Source: CAYUIG01 sp964444685
GTDB taxonomy: Bacteria > Gemmatimonadota > Gemmatimonadetes > Longimicrobiales > RSA9
Assembly: GCA_964444685.1 (NCBI GenBank)
Contig: CAYUIG010000040.1
Location: 1 to 32,610 of the forward strand
Reading direction: 5' to 3'
DNA: 32,610 nucleotides
Shown here: positions 7,559 through 14,910 of the stretch, piece after piece
Position numbering within the stretch: the stretch's first letter is position 1
Layout: each line of letters starts with the position of its first letter
Position numbers and translations under genes: made by a program
Notes under the pieces: generated by a model
Databases searched by the model: none
What the model saw: the letters and a program-made list of their open reading frames with translations, nothing else
Told to the model about the DNA's origin: nothing

Positions 7559-8424
7559 GGATGCAGCAGGGCCACGAGCTCGAGTGCGAGCCGCCCGGCG
7601 GACGGGCCGGGCCGGTTGAACTCGTACGGGTCGATGACGTGCACGCGTCGCTCACGCACCGCGCGCAGCGCACTCCACCCCGCGCGCTCGGCGAGCGGCC
7701 TCACGCGCGCCTCGCCCACCGCAACGATCACCACGTCCGGATCGCGCTCGATCACGACCTCGAGCGACACGTTCGGCCATGGCGCATCCGCATCGGCGAG
7801 CACGTTCTCCGCGCCTGCGATTTCCAGCAGCTCGTGCACGAGTGTGCCGGGCCCCGCGGCCACCGGCGGATCCACGCCGACGAGGTAGAGCGCGCGCACC
7901 TTCTCGCGTCCGGCCACGAGCGAGCGCGCACTGTCGAGTGCCGCATCCATGTCACGCAGCACGGAATCGGCGCGTGCCTCGAGCCCGATCATTGCGCCGA
8001 GGTCGACGAGTGCGCTTCGCAGATCCGCGAGTGTCTCCACACCCGACGCGTACACGGGCACACCGAGTTCGCGCAGCCGCGTTATGGTCGACCGCGAGCC
8101 CGCATCGGGCCACGCGATGACGAGGTCGGGGCGCTGCGCCACGATCCACTCGACGCTCGGCGTCAATGCGTCGCCCAGTGAAGGGAGGTGCGCCAGCGAC
8201 GACGCGGTATCCCACTGCGTGCGTGCGATCAGGCGGTCGCCCGCGCCCATGGCGCGGAGGGCGTCGGTGCGTGCGGGGATGAGCGAGATGATGCGACGTG
8301 CCGGTTGCGCGAGCCGGACTTCGTGGCCGACGTCATCGACGACGACGATCTGCGCGGGCGGAGGCGGCGCATCGGCGCAGCCCGCCACGAGCAGAACGAG
8401 AAACAGCGGCCGTAGAAACGACAT
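7555..8424 (-). CDS. btuF: Cobalamin-binding periplasmic lipoprotein
   Basis: A 289-residue helical-backbone binding protein (Peripla_BP_2 fold) that delivers B12 to BtuC. The N-terminal signal ends in the lipobox LVAGC, so it is membrane tethered. The domain starts IVVVDDVGHEVRLAQPARRIISLIPARTD and contains the family patterns LPSLGD, VEWIVAQRPDLVIAW and LGVPVYA. ATG 8424 was chosen because GGGAGG precedes it and it gives a proper signal peptide; the frame extends to 8475 without a start context. It is the first gene of the riboswitch-led unit. Ligand assignment rests mostly on the riboswitch; related proteins bind ferric siderophores. Confidence 0.9.
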   Translation of the reverse strand: MSFLRPLFLVLLVAGCADAPPPPAQIVVVDDVGHEVRLAQPARRIISLIPARTDALRAMGAGDRLIARTQWDTASSLAHLPSLGDALTPSVEWIVAQRPDLVIAWPDAGSRSTITRLRELGVPVYASGVETLADLRSALVDLGAMIGLEARADSVLRDMDAALDSARSLVAGREKVRALYLVGVDPPVAAGPGTLVHELLEIAGAENVLADADAPWPNVSLEVVIERDPDVVIVAVGEARVRPLAERAGWSALRAVRERRVHVIDPYEFNRPGPSAGRLALELVALLHP

Positions 8425-8455
8425 TCCCGTCCCTCCCAGGACGGGAAGGACGGGA
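8425..8455 (-). promoter_or_regulatory. Self-complementary ribosome binding region of btuF
   Basis: On the transcript the btuF Shine-Dalgarno GGGAGG (complement of 8431-8437) sits beside GGACGGGA (complement of 8425-8432). Two tandem copies of UCCCGUCC lie immediately 5' (complements of 8439-8446 and 8448-8455), and either can pair perfectly with it over 8 bp. Pairing with the nearer copy places the ribosome binding site in the loop; pairing with the farther copy encloses it. This looks like the expression platform through which the riboswitch blocks translation. Confidence 0.5.
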
Positions 8456-8525
8456 CTTCCGGCGTGCGCGTGCACGCCGAAACACGTACCCCGAACCTTC
8501 CCCTTCGAAAGGTCTGAAATCGGGA

Positions 8526-8690
8526 ACGAACGGGGCCGGTCTCCTGGCTCGAGGCGGAGTCGTCCACCTTCCCGGGCTCACACCCAGTGGTGATTCGGAC
8601 GATCCACACCGGAGCACACATCGCTCCGGGCCTCTCACAGTGGCGGGGCCGCGCCGGTCTCACACCGGACTTCCGGTAGGCCCTGTTCGT
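8526..8690 (-). ncRNA. Cobalamin (vitamin B12) riboswitch
   Basis: The minus strand carries the conserved B12 box AGCCAGGAGACCGGCC (complement of 8534-8549). It also carries the upstream core GTCCGGTGTGAGACCGGC followed by the GCGGCCCCGCCACTGTGA segment (about 8634-8674), and the CGGGAAGGTGG/GGACGACTCCG region between them. ACGAAC and GTTCGT at the two ends (complements of 8685-8690 and 8526-8531) form P1. Spacing and order fit the class. It lies about 100 nt upstream of btuF and should reduce btuFCDB expression when adenosylcobalamin or a related corrinoid is bound. Confidence 0.93.
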
Positions 8691-8701
8691 CTTCTTTGCG
8701 G

Positions 8702-8730
8702 AGTCTAGCGATGCACATCCCGGACGGCAA
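8702..8730 (-). promoter_or_regulatory. Sigma-70-type promoter of the B12 operon
   Basis: On the minus strand TTGCCG (complement of 8725-8730) and TAGACT (complement of 8702-8707) are separated by exactly 17 nt. A start about 7 nt downstream would fall near 8695, immediately before P1 of the riboswitch (8690), which is where transcription must begin. The same pattern occurs before the TonB receptor at 23212-23240. Confidence 0.6.
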
Positions 8731-8787
8731 GCGGCGGCTCAGCGCCGGGAGCCCGGCTGACGGTGTTCCGCGCCGTTCCCCGGATCA

Positions 8788-11358
8788 TCACTGCGTTACG
8801 ATCGCGCGGTACTCCGCCGCCTTTCCCGCGTCACCCATCCGCTCGAAGTGTGCGACGGCGCGCCGGGCCATGTCCATCGTGCGCGGATGCCTCGGCCCCC
8901 AGCCATCGCGGTAGAACCGGTACCCTTCCTCGAGCACGGGTCCGACCTCGGCGATGCGGCCCTGCTGTTCGAGCGCGATCGCGAGGGCGTGATCCAGCTC
9001 GCCGATGCGCCAGTCGGACGGGAGGTCCGCCTTGCGCCGCACCGCGAGCGCCGCGCGGACCATGCGTTCGGCTTCGGCAGCACGCCCGAGCATCGACAGA
9101 TTGAGCGCGTGAGCGGCTACGCCCCGCACGAAATCGGGAACATCCTCGCCTCCGGCGGCGCGCATGATCTCGACTGCGCGGCGGCCGTGCTCCTCGCCCA
9201 GGCGATAGTTCCCTGCGAAGAAGTGCACCTGCGCCATGCGGTAGTGGTAAAGTCCCGCTGCGAAGTGCTGCTCGCCCAGCTCGCCGATGATGATGCGGCC
9301 GCCCGCCTCGACGAGCGCGGCCGCCGAGTCGTGGTGCTGCTCCTCGGTCTCGATCAGTGCCAGGTTCATGAGATCGATCGAGCGCTCGATGAACTCGCGT
9401 CCGTATGTTGCGTAGACCGCGAGTCCTTCCTCCATGAAGCGCCGCGCTTCCACGAGGTCGCCGGCCTTGTACCGCAAGAGTCCAACGTTGCCGAGCGTGA
9501 TCGCGAGGCTCGCGGGCGGATCCTCCATCGCGCGCATCATGTCGAGCGCGCGCAGGATGAACGGCTCCGCCTCGTCGGGCTTGCCCGCTTCCTGGAGGAT
9601 GATGCCGAGATCGTTGATCGCGCCGATGTACATCACTTCCGGCTGATGCCCCGTCCTCTCGAAGACGCCGATGGCTTCGCGCAGCAGCGACTCGGCTTCA
9701 TCGAACCGGCCGCGCGCGTGCACGGTGATGCCCAGGTGATAGAGTGCCATCGCGTAGCCGGACTGCGGTGGGCTGCGCCGGTAGAGCTCCACGGACGCGC
9801 GCAGCTGCTCCTCCGCCGTTTCCGTCCGGCCGAGCGTACGCCAGGTGTTGCCAATGGTGTGACGCACCGCAGCCTCGACCGCTGGCTCGCCGGCGAGCTG
9901 CGCACCCACGCGCTCGGTGGCAGAGCGGAGCACCTCCTCGATCGTCGTGTTGGGCCCGACCTGCTCGCCGGGCGTGTACCAGCTCGGGTCCGCCGCGCCC
10001 AGCATGCTCTGAAGGAATTCGTTGATCCGGTCCGACGTGCGGCGCGCGAGCTCGGCCGCCTCCGCCTGCTGCCGCGCGATCGCCGCCTGCGCCGAGGCGC
10101 GCCGTGCCTGCCACGACGTGGAGACGATTCCGGCAAGGAGCGTCAGAAACACGACCAGTGCAGCGGCAACGCGCGTGCGGTTGCGACGCACGAACTTGCG
10201 CAGCCGGTAGCCTGCCGTGTCGGGTCGCGCCGTCACCGGCAGCCCTTCGCGCCAGCGGCGCAAGTCCGCGGCGAGATGGTCGGGCGACGCGTAGCGGCGC
10301 TCGGGCTCGCGCCGCAGCGCCATCAACGCGATGTGATCGAGGTCACCGCTCAACCGGTTTGCGAGCCGCTCTGCATTCGCCTCGCCCCGCGCGGCCGCCG
10401 CATCTGCGCTGACCAAGGCGCCAGGGCGCGCCGGCTCCGCTTCCGCCGCACGCGCCAGCTCGTGCGGCGAGGTACCGCTCAGCTCGCGCAGCCGCCGGCC
10501 GCACAGCAGCTCGTAGAGCACCGCGCCGAGGCCGTACACATCGGTCGACGTCGTCACTTCCTCGCCCATGAACTGCTCGGGCGCCGCGTACGACGGCGTC
10601 AGGGGCCGCGCTGCCGCCAGCACCGTCACCGTTTCCTCGATGCCGGAATCCGCGAGCAGCTTGGCCACACCGAAGTCGAGCAGCTTCACCCGGCCATCGG
10701 CGGTGACGAGGACGTTCGCGGGTTTGAGGTCGCGATGGACGACGAGCTTGCGATGCGCGTACGCCACCGCATCGCAGACGGTGCGTATGAGATCGACACG
10801 CGCATCGATGGAGAGTCCGCGCGCATCGCAGTAGCGAGAGATCGGCTCGCCATCCACGTACTCCATGACGAGGAACGGCCGCCCGTCCTCCGTGGCGCCG
10901 CCATCGATCAGCGTGGCAATGCTGGGATGCTCGAGCGCGGCGAGGATGCGTCGCTCGCGCTGGAAGCGGGAAACGATCCCGGCCGTATCCATGCCCGGGC
11001 GGATCACCTTCACAGCCACGCGCTTCTCGAAGCTCGCGTCCGCGCGCTCCGCCTCGAACACGACACCCATCCCGCCCTGTCCGATCAGCCGCACGAGGCG
11101 GTAGGCACCGACGCGGCGGCCCACCCACTCGAGGTACGCGGAGTCGTCCTCCGCGTCCTGCATCGCGAGCAGCGCGGGCCGCTCGAACGCGGCGCCTTCC
11201 AGCTCATCGGCCTCGAGCAGCCGCTCGACCTCCGCGCGCAGCCACGCATCACCCCCGCACAGCTCCACGATGCGGGCGCCGCGCGCCTCGCGAGGGAGGT
11301 CCACGACCGCGTCGAACACCTCGCGGATGCGCTGCCAGCGCCCTGCGTCGTGACTCAC
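8788..11358 (-). CDS. Transmembrane Ser/Thr protein kinase with TPR-like sensor domain
   Basis: An 856-residue Hanks-type kinase. An N-terminal helical part (1-75) is followed by the kinase domain (about 84-370) with GQGGMGVVFEA (93-103), the ATP-binding Lys117 in VAVKVI, HRDLKPANVL (208-217), DFGVAKLL (228-235), a PSYAAPEQF activation segment and DVYGLGAVLYELL. All catalytic residues are present. One membrane helix (about 396-416) separates it from an Ala/Arg-rich coiled stretch and then about 400 residues of TPR-like helical repeats, such as AMALYHLGITVHARGRFDEAESLLREAI, placed outside the inner membrane. The GTG at 11358 overlaps the upstream sigma factor stop as GTGA. The context suggests the kinase modulates that sigma factor or its regulon. 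Confidence 0.92.
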   Translation of the reverse strand: MSHDAGRWQRIREVFDAVVDLPREARGARIVELCGGDAWLRAEVERLLEADELEGAAFERPALLAMQDAEDDSAYLEWVGRRVGAYRLVRLIGQGGMGVVFEAERADASFEKRVAVKVIRPGMDTAGIVSRFQRERRILAALEHPSIATLIDGGATEDGRPFLVMEYVDGEPISRYCDARGLSIDARVDLIRTVCDAVAYAHRKLVVHRDLKPANVLVTADGRVKLLDFGVAKLLADSGIEETVTVLAAARPLTPSYAAPEQFMGEEVTTSTDVYGLGAVLYELLCGRRLRELSGTSPHELARAAEAEPARPGALVSADAAAARGEANAERLANRLSGDLDHIALMALRREPERRYASPDHLAADLRRWREGLPVTARPDTAGYRLRKFVRRNRTRVAAALVVFLTLLAGIVSTSWQARRASAQAAIARQQAEAAELARRTSDRINEFLQSMLGAADPSWYTPGEQVGPNTTIEEVLRSATERVGAQLAGEPAVEAAVRHTIGNTWRTLGRTETAEEQLRASVELYRRSPPQSGYAMALYHLGITVHARGRFDEAESLLREAIGVFERTGHQPEVMYIGAINDLGIILQEAGKPDEAEPFILRALDMMRAMEDPPASLAITLGNVGLLRYKAGDLVEARRFMEEGLAVYATYGREFIERSIDLMNLALIETEEQHHDSAAALVEAGGRIIIGELGEQHFAAGLYHYRMAQVHFFAGNYRLGEEHGRRAVEIMRAAGGEDVPDFVRGVAAHALNLSMLGRAAEAERMVRAALAVRRKADLPSDWRIGELDHALAIALEQQGRIAEVGPVLEEGYRFYRDGWGPRHPRTMDMARRAVAHFERMGDAGKAAEYRAIVTQ

Positions 11359-11924
11359 GATTGGGTGTCCCCGCCGCCGTGCAGTTCGCCGGCGAGCCAT
11401 GCGCGCGCGAAGCGCCAGTCGCGTTTGACCGTGGCCTTCGAGACGCCGAGCACTTCCGCCGCCTCCTCGATCTCGAGTCCGCCGAAGAAGCGCAGCTCCA
11501 CCACCTGCGCCTGCCGCGGCTCGATCTGCGCCAGCCGCTCGAGTGCGGCATCGACCGCTATCAGATCCAGTGTTCGTGAATCGGCGGCCGCGACATCCGC
11601 GAGCGTCACGCGCTCCACGCCGCCGCCCCGTTTCGTCGCCGCGCGCCTCCTAGCGTGATCGAGAAGCACGCGGCGCATCGTACGTGCGGCGAGTGCGAGG
11701 AAGTGGGCGCGGTTCTGAAAGGCGATCCCGGTGCCGATCAGTCGGAGGTAGGCTTCGTGGACGAGTGCGGTCGGTTGGAGCGTGTGGTTGGAGCGCTCGC
11801 GTCGCATGTAGCGCTCGGCGAGCGCACGGAGCTCGTCGTAGAGCAGTGAGGACAGCCGCTCGACGGCCAGGGCATCACCGGATGCCGCTCCCGCCGCCAG
11901 CGCCGCGAGCTCCTCTCTTTTCAC
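11355..11924 (-). CDS. ECF-type RNA polymerase sigma factor (Sig-70_X6-like)
   Basis: A 189-residue alternative sigma factor. Region 2 (about 15-90) includes LSSLLYDELRALAERYMRRE and the TLQPTALVHEAYLRLIG signature of the kinase-associated ECF subfamily. Region 4 (about 120-178) has the helix-turn-helix EEAAEVLGVSKATVKRDW. Such factors in Acidobacteria, Planctomycetes and Gemmatimonadota are commonly encoded next to Ser/Thr kinases instead of anti-sigma factors. The start is GTG 11924, whose ribosome binding site is weak; translation may be coupled to the lipoprotein gene that ends 5 bp upstream. The frame continues to 12065 but only inside that neighbour. Confidence 0.9.
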   Translation of the reverse strand: MKREELAALAAGAASGDALAVERLSSLLYDELRALAERYMRRERSNHTLQPTALVHEAYLRLIGTGIAFQNRAHFLALAARTMRRVLLDHARRRAATKRGGGVERVTLADVAAADSRTLDLIAVDAALERLAQIEPRQAQVVELRFFGGLEIEEAAEVLGVSKATVKRDWRFARAWLAGELHGGGDTQS

Positions 11925-11929
11925 GGGAA

Positions 11930-12976
11930 CTATCCGGTCGTGTCCGCGGCCGTGGTCGTGTCGGGGATCGGCTCGGGGATCACGGCCTGCGTCTGCCGTT
12001 CGCAGCGGTCGCGGAAGATGCGGTGCCACGAGCCGTCGGCGGAGCGGCCGACCGCTTCGAACCACGAGTCGTCCACGCCGTAGACCTGGAGCAGCAGCTC
12101 GACCTGCTCGTCGCGGTCCCAGTCGAGAACGTCCACGACACGCGGCGCCGCCTTGCCGCCCTGCGCGTAGTCGTGATACGCAACGTGGACGGTGTCCCAG
12201 CCGACCTGCGCGCTCGACGGGATCGCGATGAAGAACAGCGACCAGCCTTCGTCATCGAGGCCGGGGCCGAGTGTGTCGCTCACGAGGAAGGTGGACGCGA
12301 AGCCGTCGCTTGGAGACCCGGCGACGGGGAATGGCTTCACCTGCATCATCGCGCGCTGCCAGTTGGCGGGCAGCGGTGCACTGCGCGCACGCAGCATGCG
12401 TTCGGCCAGGATCGGCGCGACGAACTGCATCGTACGCGACGCCTCGAGCGATTCACCGATGCGGCGCGGCACCTGCGGCGCGTCCTGCTTGGAGAGCGCA
12501 AGGAACTCCGTGGCCTCACGGGCGCCCTCGCCCAGCTCGAGCGAGCCCAGCGCGAAGGGGGTCGGTGCGCACGCGGCTGCGGGCGGCACCTGCGCGGACT
12601 GGATGACGAGCGTGCCGGCACGCGCACCATCGCGGAAGAGCGCGTACTCCGAACCCTGTCGCATGCGCTCGGCGACGAACCGCTCCGCGTACTGCACGGG
12701 ATCCCGCTCCGCGCGCAGCGGCGCGAGTGTGTCACCCGAGATCTCCGCGATCGGCACCATGCGCGCGCCTTCCGCTGTGCGCGCGACGTAGAAGAGGATC
12801 GGACCTTCGGGAAGCCGTTCCGCCCCGGGCCCGTCTTCGGCCGTGGGCGCCACGGTCGGCCGCGGTGGCGGCGGCACGACCGCGATCTCGGCGCCGCCCC
12901 AATCGACGTTGTCGCAGCCCGCCAGACCCGCTAGGATCATGACGCCTGCCACGGAGCGCAGGTTCGCTGCCTTCAT
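11930..12976 (-). CDS. Predicted lipoprotein of unknown function (348 aa)
   Basis: A 348-residue exported protein. The signal peptide MKAANLRSVAGVMILAGLAG is followed by a lipobox Cys at 21, then a Pro-rich linker and a soluble alpha/beta domain with no recognised family. The segment DVLDWDRDEQVELLLQVYGVDDSWFEAVGR near the C-terminus resembles the acidic 'D-x-D-G-D' style of FG-GAP-like repeats but is not diagnostic. ATG 12976 follows a GGGGG stretch and gives a clean signal peptide. The ECF sigma gene begins 5 bp downstream and the kinase overlaps that, so this may be the first gene of a signalling operon and could be an envelope sensor or simply a co-transcribed target. Confidence 0.78.
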   Translation of the reverse strand: MKAANLRSVAGVMILAGLAGCDNVDWGGAEIAVVPPPPRPTVAPTAEDGPGAERLPEGPILFYVARTAEGARMVPIAEISGDTLAPLRAERDPVQYAERFVAERMRQGSEYALFRDGARAGTLVIQSAQVPPAAACAPTPFALGSLELGEGAREATEFLALSKQDAPQVPRRIGESLEASRTMQFVAPILAERMLRARSAPLPANWQRAMMQVKPFPVAGSPSDGFASTFLVSDTLGPGLDDEGWSLFFIAIPSSAQVGWDTVHVAYHDYAQGGKAAPRVVDVLDWDRDEQVELLLQVYGVDDSWFEAVGRSADGSWHRIFRDRCERQTQAVIPEPIPDTTTAADTTG

Positions 12977-13042
12977 GTCCCCCGTTTTCGCGTCGGCGTG
13001 AGGCCCCAAGGTAGGCCATCGCCCGGGGCCCCCGAAAGGTGC

Positions 13043-13522
13043 ATGGCGATCGAATCCGCAGAGTTCCGCCGCATCCTCGGACACTGGGTCACCGGTGTTG
13101 CGATCGTAGCGGCGCGCGCACGGGACGGTTCGCCATGCGGGCTCACTGCGAACGCGGTCGCGTCACTCTCACTCGATCCGCCCCTCGTGCTCGCCTGCGT
13201 CGACCGCAGCGCCGACTCGAACGGCTGCATTCGCGATGCGGGCGCCTTCGCCATCAACGTGCTCGCCGCAGATCAGGAGCGCCTCGCCCGCCGCTTCGCC
13301 ACATGGAACGTCGACGACAAGTTCGAGGGCGTGGCGTACCGCGAGGAAGCGACCGGCGCCCCCGTACTAGACGACGCCCTTGCCTGGGTCGACTGCGAGA
13401 TCTGGCGCGAGTACGACGGCGGCGACCACTCCATCTTCGTCGGCCGCGTCCTGGCCGGCGACGCCCGCGAGGGCGAGCCGCTCCTCTTCTACCGCGGCGG
13501 CTACGCCGGCCGCGCACCCTGA
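13043..13522 (+). CDS. Flavin reductase family protein (FMN-binding)
   Basis: A 159-residue protein of the flavin_reduct/split-barrel family, which binds FMN and often uses NAD(P)H to supply reduced flavin to a monooxygenase. Recognisable segments are FRRILGHWVTGVAIVAA (residues 8-24), GLTANAVASLSLDPPLVLACVD, GAFAINVLAADQERLARRFA and the C-terminal GDHSIFVGRVLAGDAREGEPLLFYRGGY. Length is normal. ATG 13043 has AAAGG upstream; 66 bp separate it from the divergent lipoprotein gene. The membrane-SDR fusion gene begins 4 bp after its stop and is probably translated by coupling. No monooxygenase partner is in the window. Confidence 0.9.
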   Translation: MAIESAEFRRILGHWVTGVAIVAARARDGSPCGLTANAVASLSLDPPLVLACVDRSADSNGCIRDAGAFAINVLAADQERLARRFATWNVDDKFEGVAYREEATGAPVLDDALAWVDCEIWREYDGGDHSIFVGRVLAGDAREGEPLLFYRGGYAGRAP

Positions 13523-13526
13523 CGCC

Positions 13527-14789
13527 GTGAGGCCCGGCGCCGCCAACGCCACCGCCCTCTTCGCGCTCGGCGCGGCGCTCGGCGCGGGCATCACGGCCGG
13601 CGCTGCCCTCCTGCTCTACACGGGACAGGGCTTCCTCGGTACCGCCGGCTTCCTCATTGCAGTATCGATGGCCGCGCTGGCCGCGGGACTCTGGGTCGGG
13701 TCACCCGATCCCCTGCGACCCGGCCGCTACCGTTCCCGGTGGTACTGGACCGTCATCGCGTTCACACTCGCCGGTGGCTTCGCCGCCCTGTGGGATACGC
13801 GACCCGAGGTGCAGGAGATGGCGCTCGGCGGCCCGCTCGCCGTGCTCCTCCTGCTCGCCGAGCCGGCGTATGCCGGCGGATCGCTGCTCGCAGGCGTCGC
13901 ATCGCGGCGGGGCCGCAACGGCCCGCTCGCGGGCGTGCCGGCACTGCTGGGGGCCGGTGCCGGCGTGCTGCTCGCCACGACCACACTCATCCCCGCACTC
14001 GAGCCGCCCGGCATCTTCCTCGGCGCCGCGGCACTGCTCGCGGTGATCGGGCGCATCGAGTCCGCGCGGCCCGCGCCGCCCGGAGAAGGGAGTGACATGA
14101 CCGGCAAGGTCGTCATCATCACCGGCGTGAGCGACGAAGGCCAGGTCGGCTTCATCGTAGCACAGCGCTTCCGCGAGGCCGGCGCGCGCCTGGTCATCAC
14201 CAGCGCATCCGAGGGTGCGCTGCAGCTCGCACCCCGTTTCGGCGACGACGTCGCCGCCATCCGCGCGGACCTCACCACCGACGAGGGCGCCGCCAGCGTC
14301 GTCGCGGCCGCGCGCGAACGATTCGGACGCGTCGATGCACTGATCAACGTGGCGGGAGGGCTGCGGACGATCGCACCGGTGGCTGAGACCGACAGCGATG
14401 CATGGCGCACCGAAGTCGAACGAAACGCCGGCACCGTGCTGCGCATGTGCCGCGAAGCGCTGCCGCTGCTCCGTCAGAGCCGCGGCGCAATCATCAACTT
14501 CGCGTCGCCTGCCGGCGCACGCGCCGTCGCCACACTGGGCGCATACAGCGCCGCCAAGGCCGCCGTCATCGCACTCACGCGTTCGCTCGCGCTCGAGGAG
14601 AAGAAGCACGGCGTGCGCGCCAACGCGATCGCGCCCGGTACCATCGACACCGCGTCCAACCGCGAGGCGGAGCCGGAGCGCACGAAGTTCGTCACACGCG
14701 AGCAGATCGCGGATGTGGTGGTGTTCCTTGCGTCGTCTGCGTCGTCCGGTATTTCAGGCGAGACGATTCATGTCCTGGGGGATTCCTGA
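13527..14789 (+). CDS. Six-helix membrane domain fused to a short-chain dehydrogenase/reductase
   Basis: One uninterrupted 420-codon frame. Residues 1-185 form about six hydrophobic helices with no recognised family. Residues 191-420 are an SDR oxidoreductase: Tyr340 and Lys344 of YSAAK, the Ser of INFASPAG (327), and INVAGG in place of NNAG. The dinucleotide motif is TGVSDEGQVG (199-208), one residue longer than the classical TGxxxGxG. The substrate is unknown. The frame starts at GTG 13527, 4 bp after the flavin reductase stop. A strong ribosome binding site precedes the in-frame ATG at 14097, so a free 230-residue soluble SDR may also, or only, be made. If so, the upstream part is a separate membrane protein lacking its own stop. 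Confidence 0.75.
   Translation: MRPGAANATALFALGAALGAGITAGAALLLYTGQGFLGTAGFLIAVSMAALAAGLWVGSPDPLRPGRYRSRWYWTVIAFTLAGGFAALWDTRPEVQEMALGGPLAVLLLLAEPAYAGGSLLAGVASRRGRNGPLAGVPALLGAGAGVLLATTTLIPALEPPGIFLGAAALLAVIGRIESARPAPPGEGSDMTGKVVIITGVSDEGQVGFIVAQRFREAGARLVITSASEGALQLAPRFGDDVAAIRADLTTDEGAASVVAAARERFGRVDALINVAGGLRTIAPVAETDSDAWRTEVERNAGTVLRMCREALPLLRQSRGAIINFASPAGARAVATLGAYSAAKAAVIALTRSLALEEKKHGVRANAIAPGTIDTASNREAEPERTKFVTREQIADVVVFLASSASSGISGETIHVLGDS
14084..14099 (+). promoter_or_regulatory. Strong internal ribosome binding site and ATG for the SDR domain
   Basis: AGAAGGGAG followed by TGAC and ATG (14097) lies inside the membrane-SDR frame, exactly where SDR homology begins (MTGKVVIITG). It could direct a separate soluble SDR of 230 residues. 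No stop codon separates the two parts in this frame. Confidence 0.6.
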
Positions 14790-14806
14790 CCCGGGCGAAC
14801 GACAAT

Positions 14807-14910
14807 TTCACCGCGGAGGCGCGGAGAACGCGGAGCCACTCCGCCCCATTCTTATTCTTTCATCAGGTGGGGTGGGGTGGCCTCTGTGTCCTCTGTGACT
14901 CTGCGGTGAA
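14807..14910. repeat. Palindromic intergenic repeat element (ACCGCGGAG type)
   Basis: Two 29-nt arms, 14807-14835 and 14882-14910, are inverted copies. They share TTCACCGC/GCGGTGAA perfectly and match at 22 of 29 positions, with differences mostly transitions. Arms are built of GGAG/CAGAG-like units, as in the 'accgcagaggcgcagagg' repeats scattered in many environmental bacterial genomes. The element fills the gap between the convergent SDR and EamA genes, and its right half encodes the last residues of the EamA protein. It may serve as a terminator. Confidence 0.75.

Noticed and set aside
8744..8757. GCCGGG-AG-CCCGGC inverted repeat as a terminator of a transcript
   Set aside because: The loop would be only 2 nt, there is no T-tract, and it lies just upstream of the B12 promoter after the kinase stop. 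It may matter, but the evidence is too thin.
8848..11658. A 936-codon plus-strand frame over the kinase gene
   Set aside because: The minus strand encodes an unmistakable kinase with intact motifs; the plus frame shows no domain.
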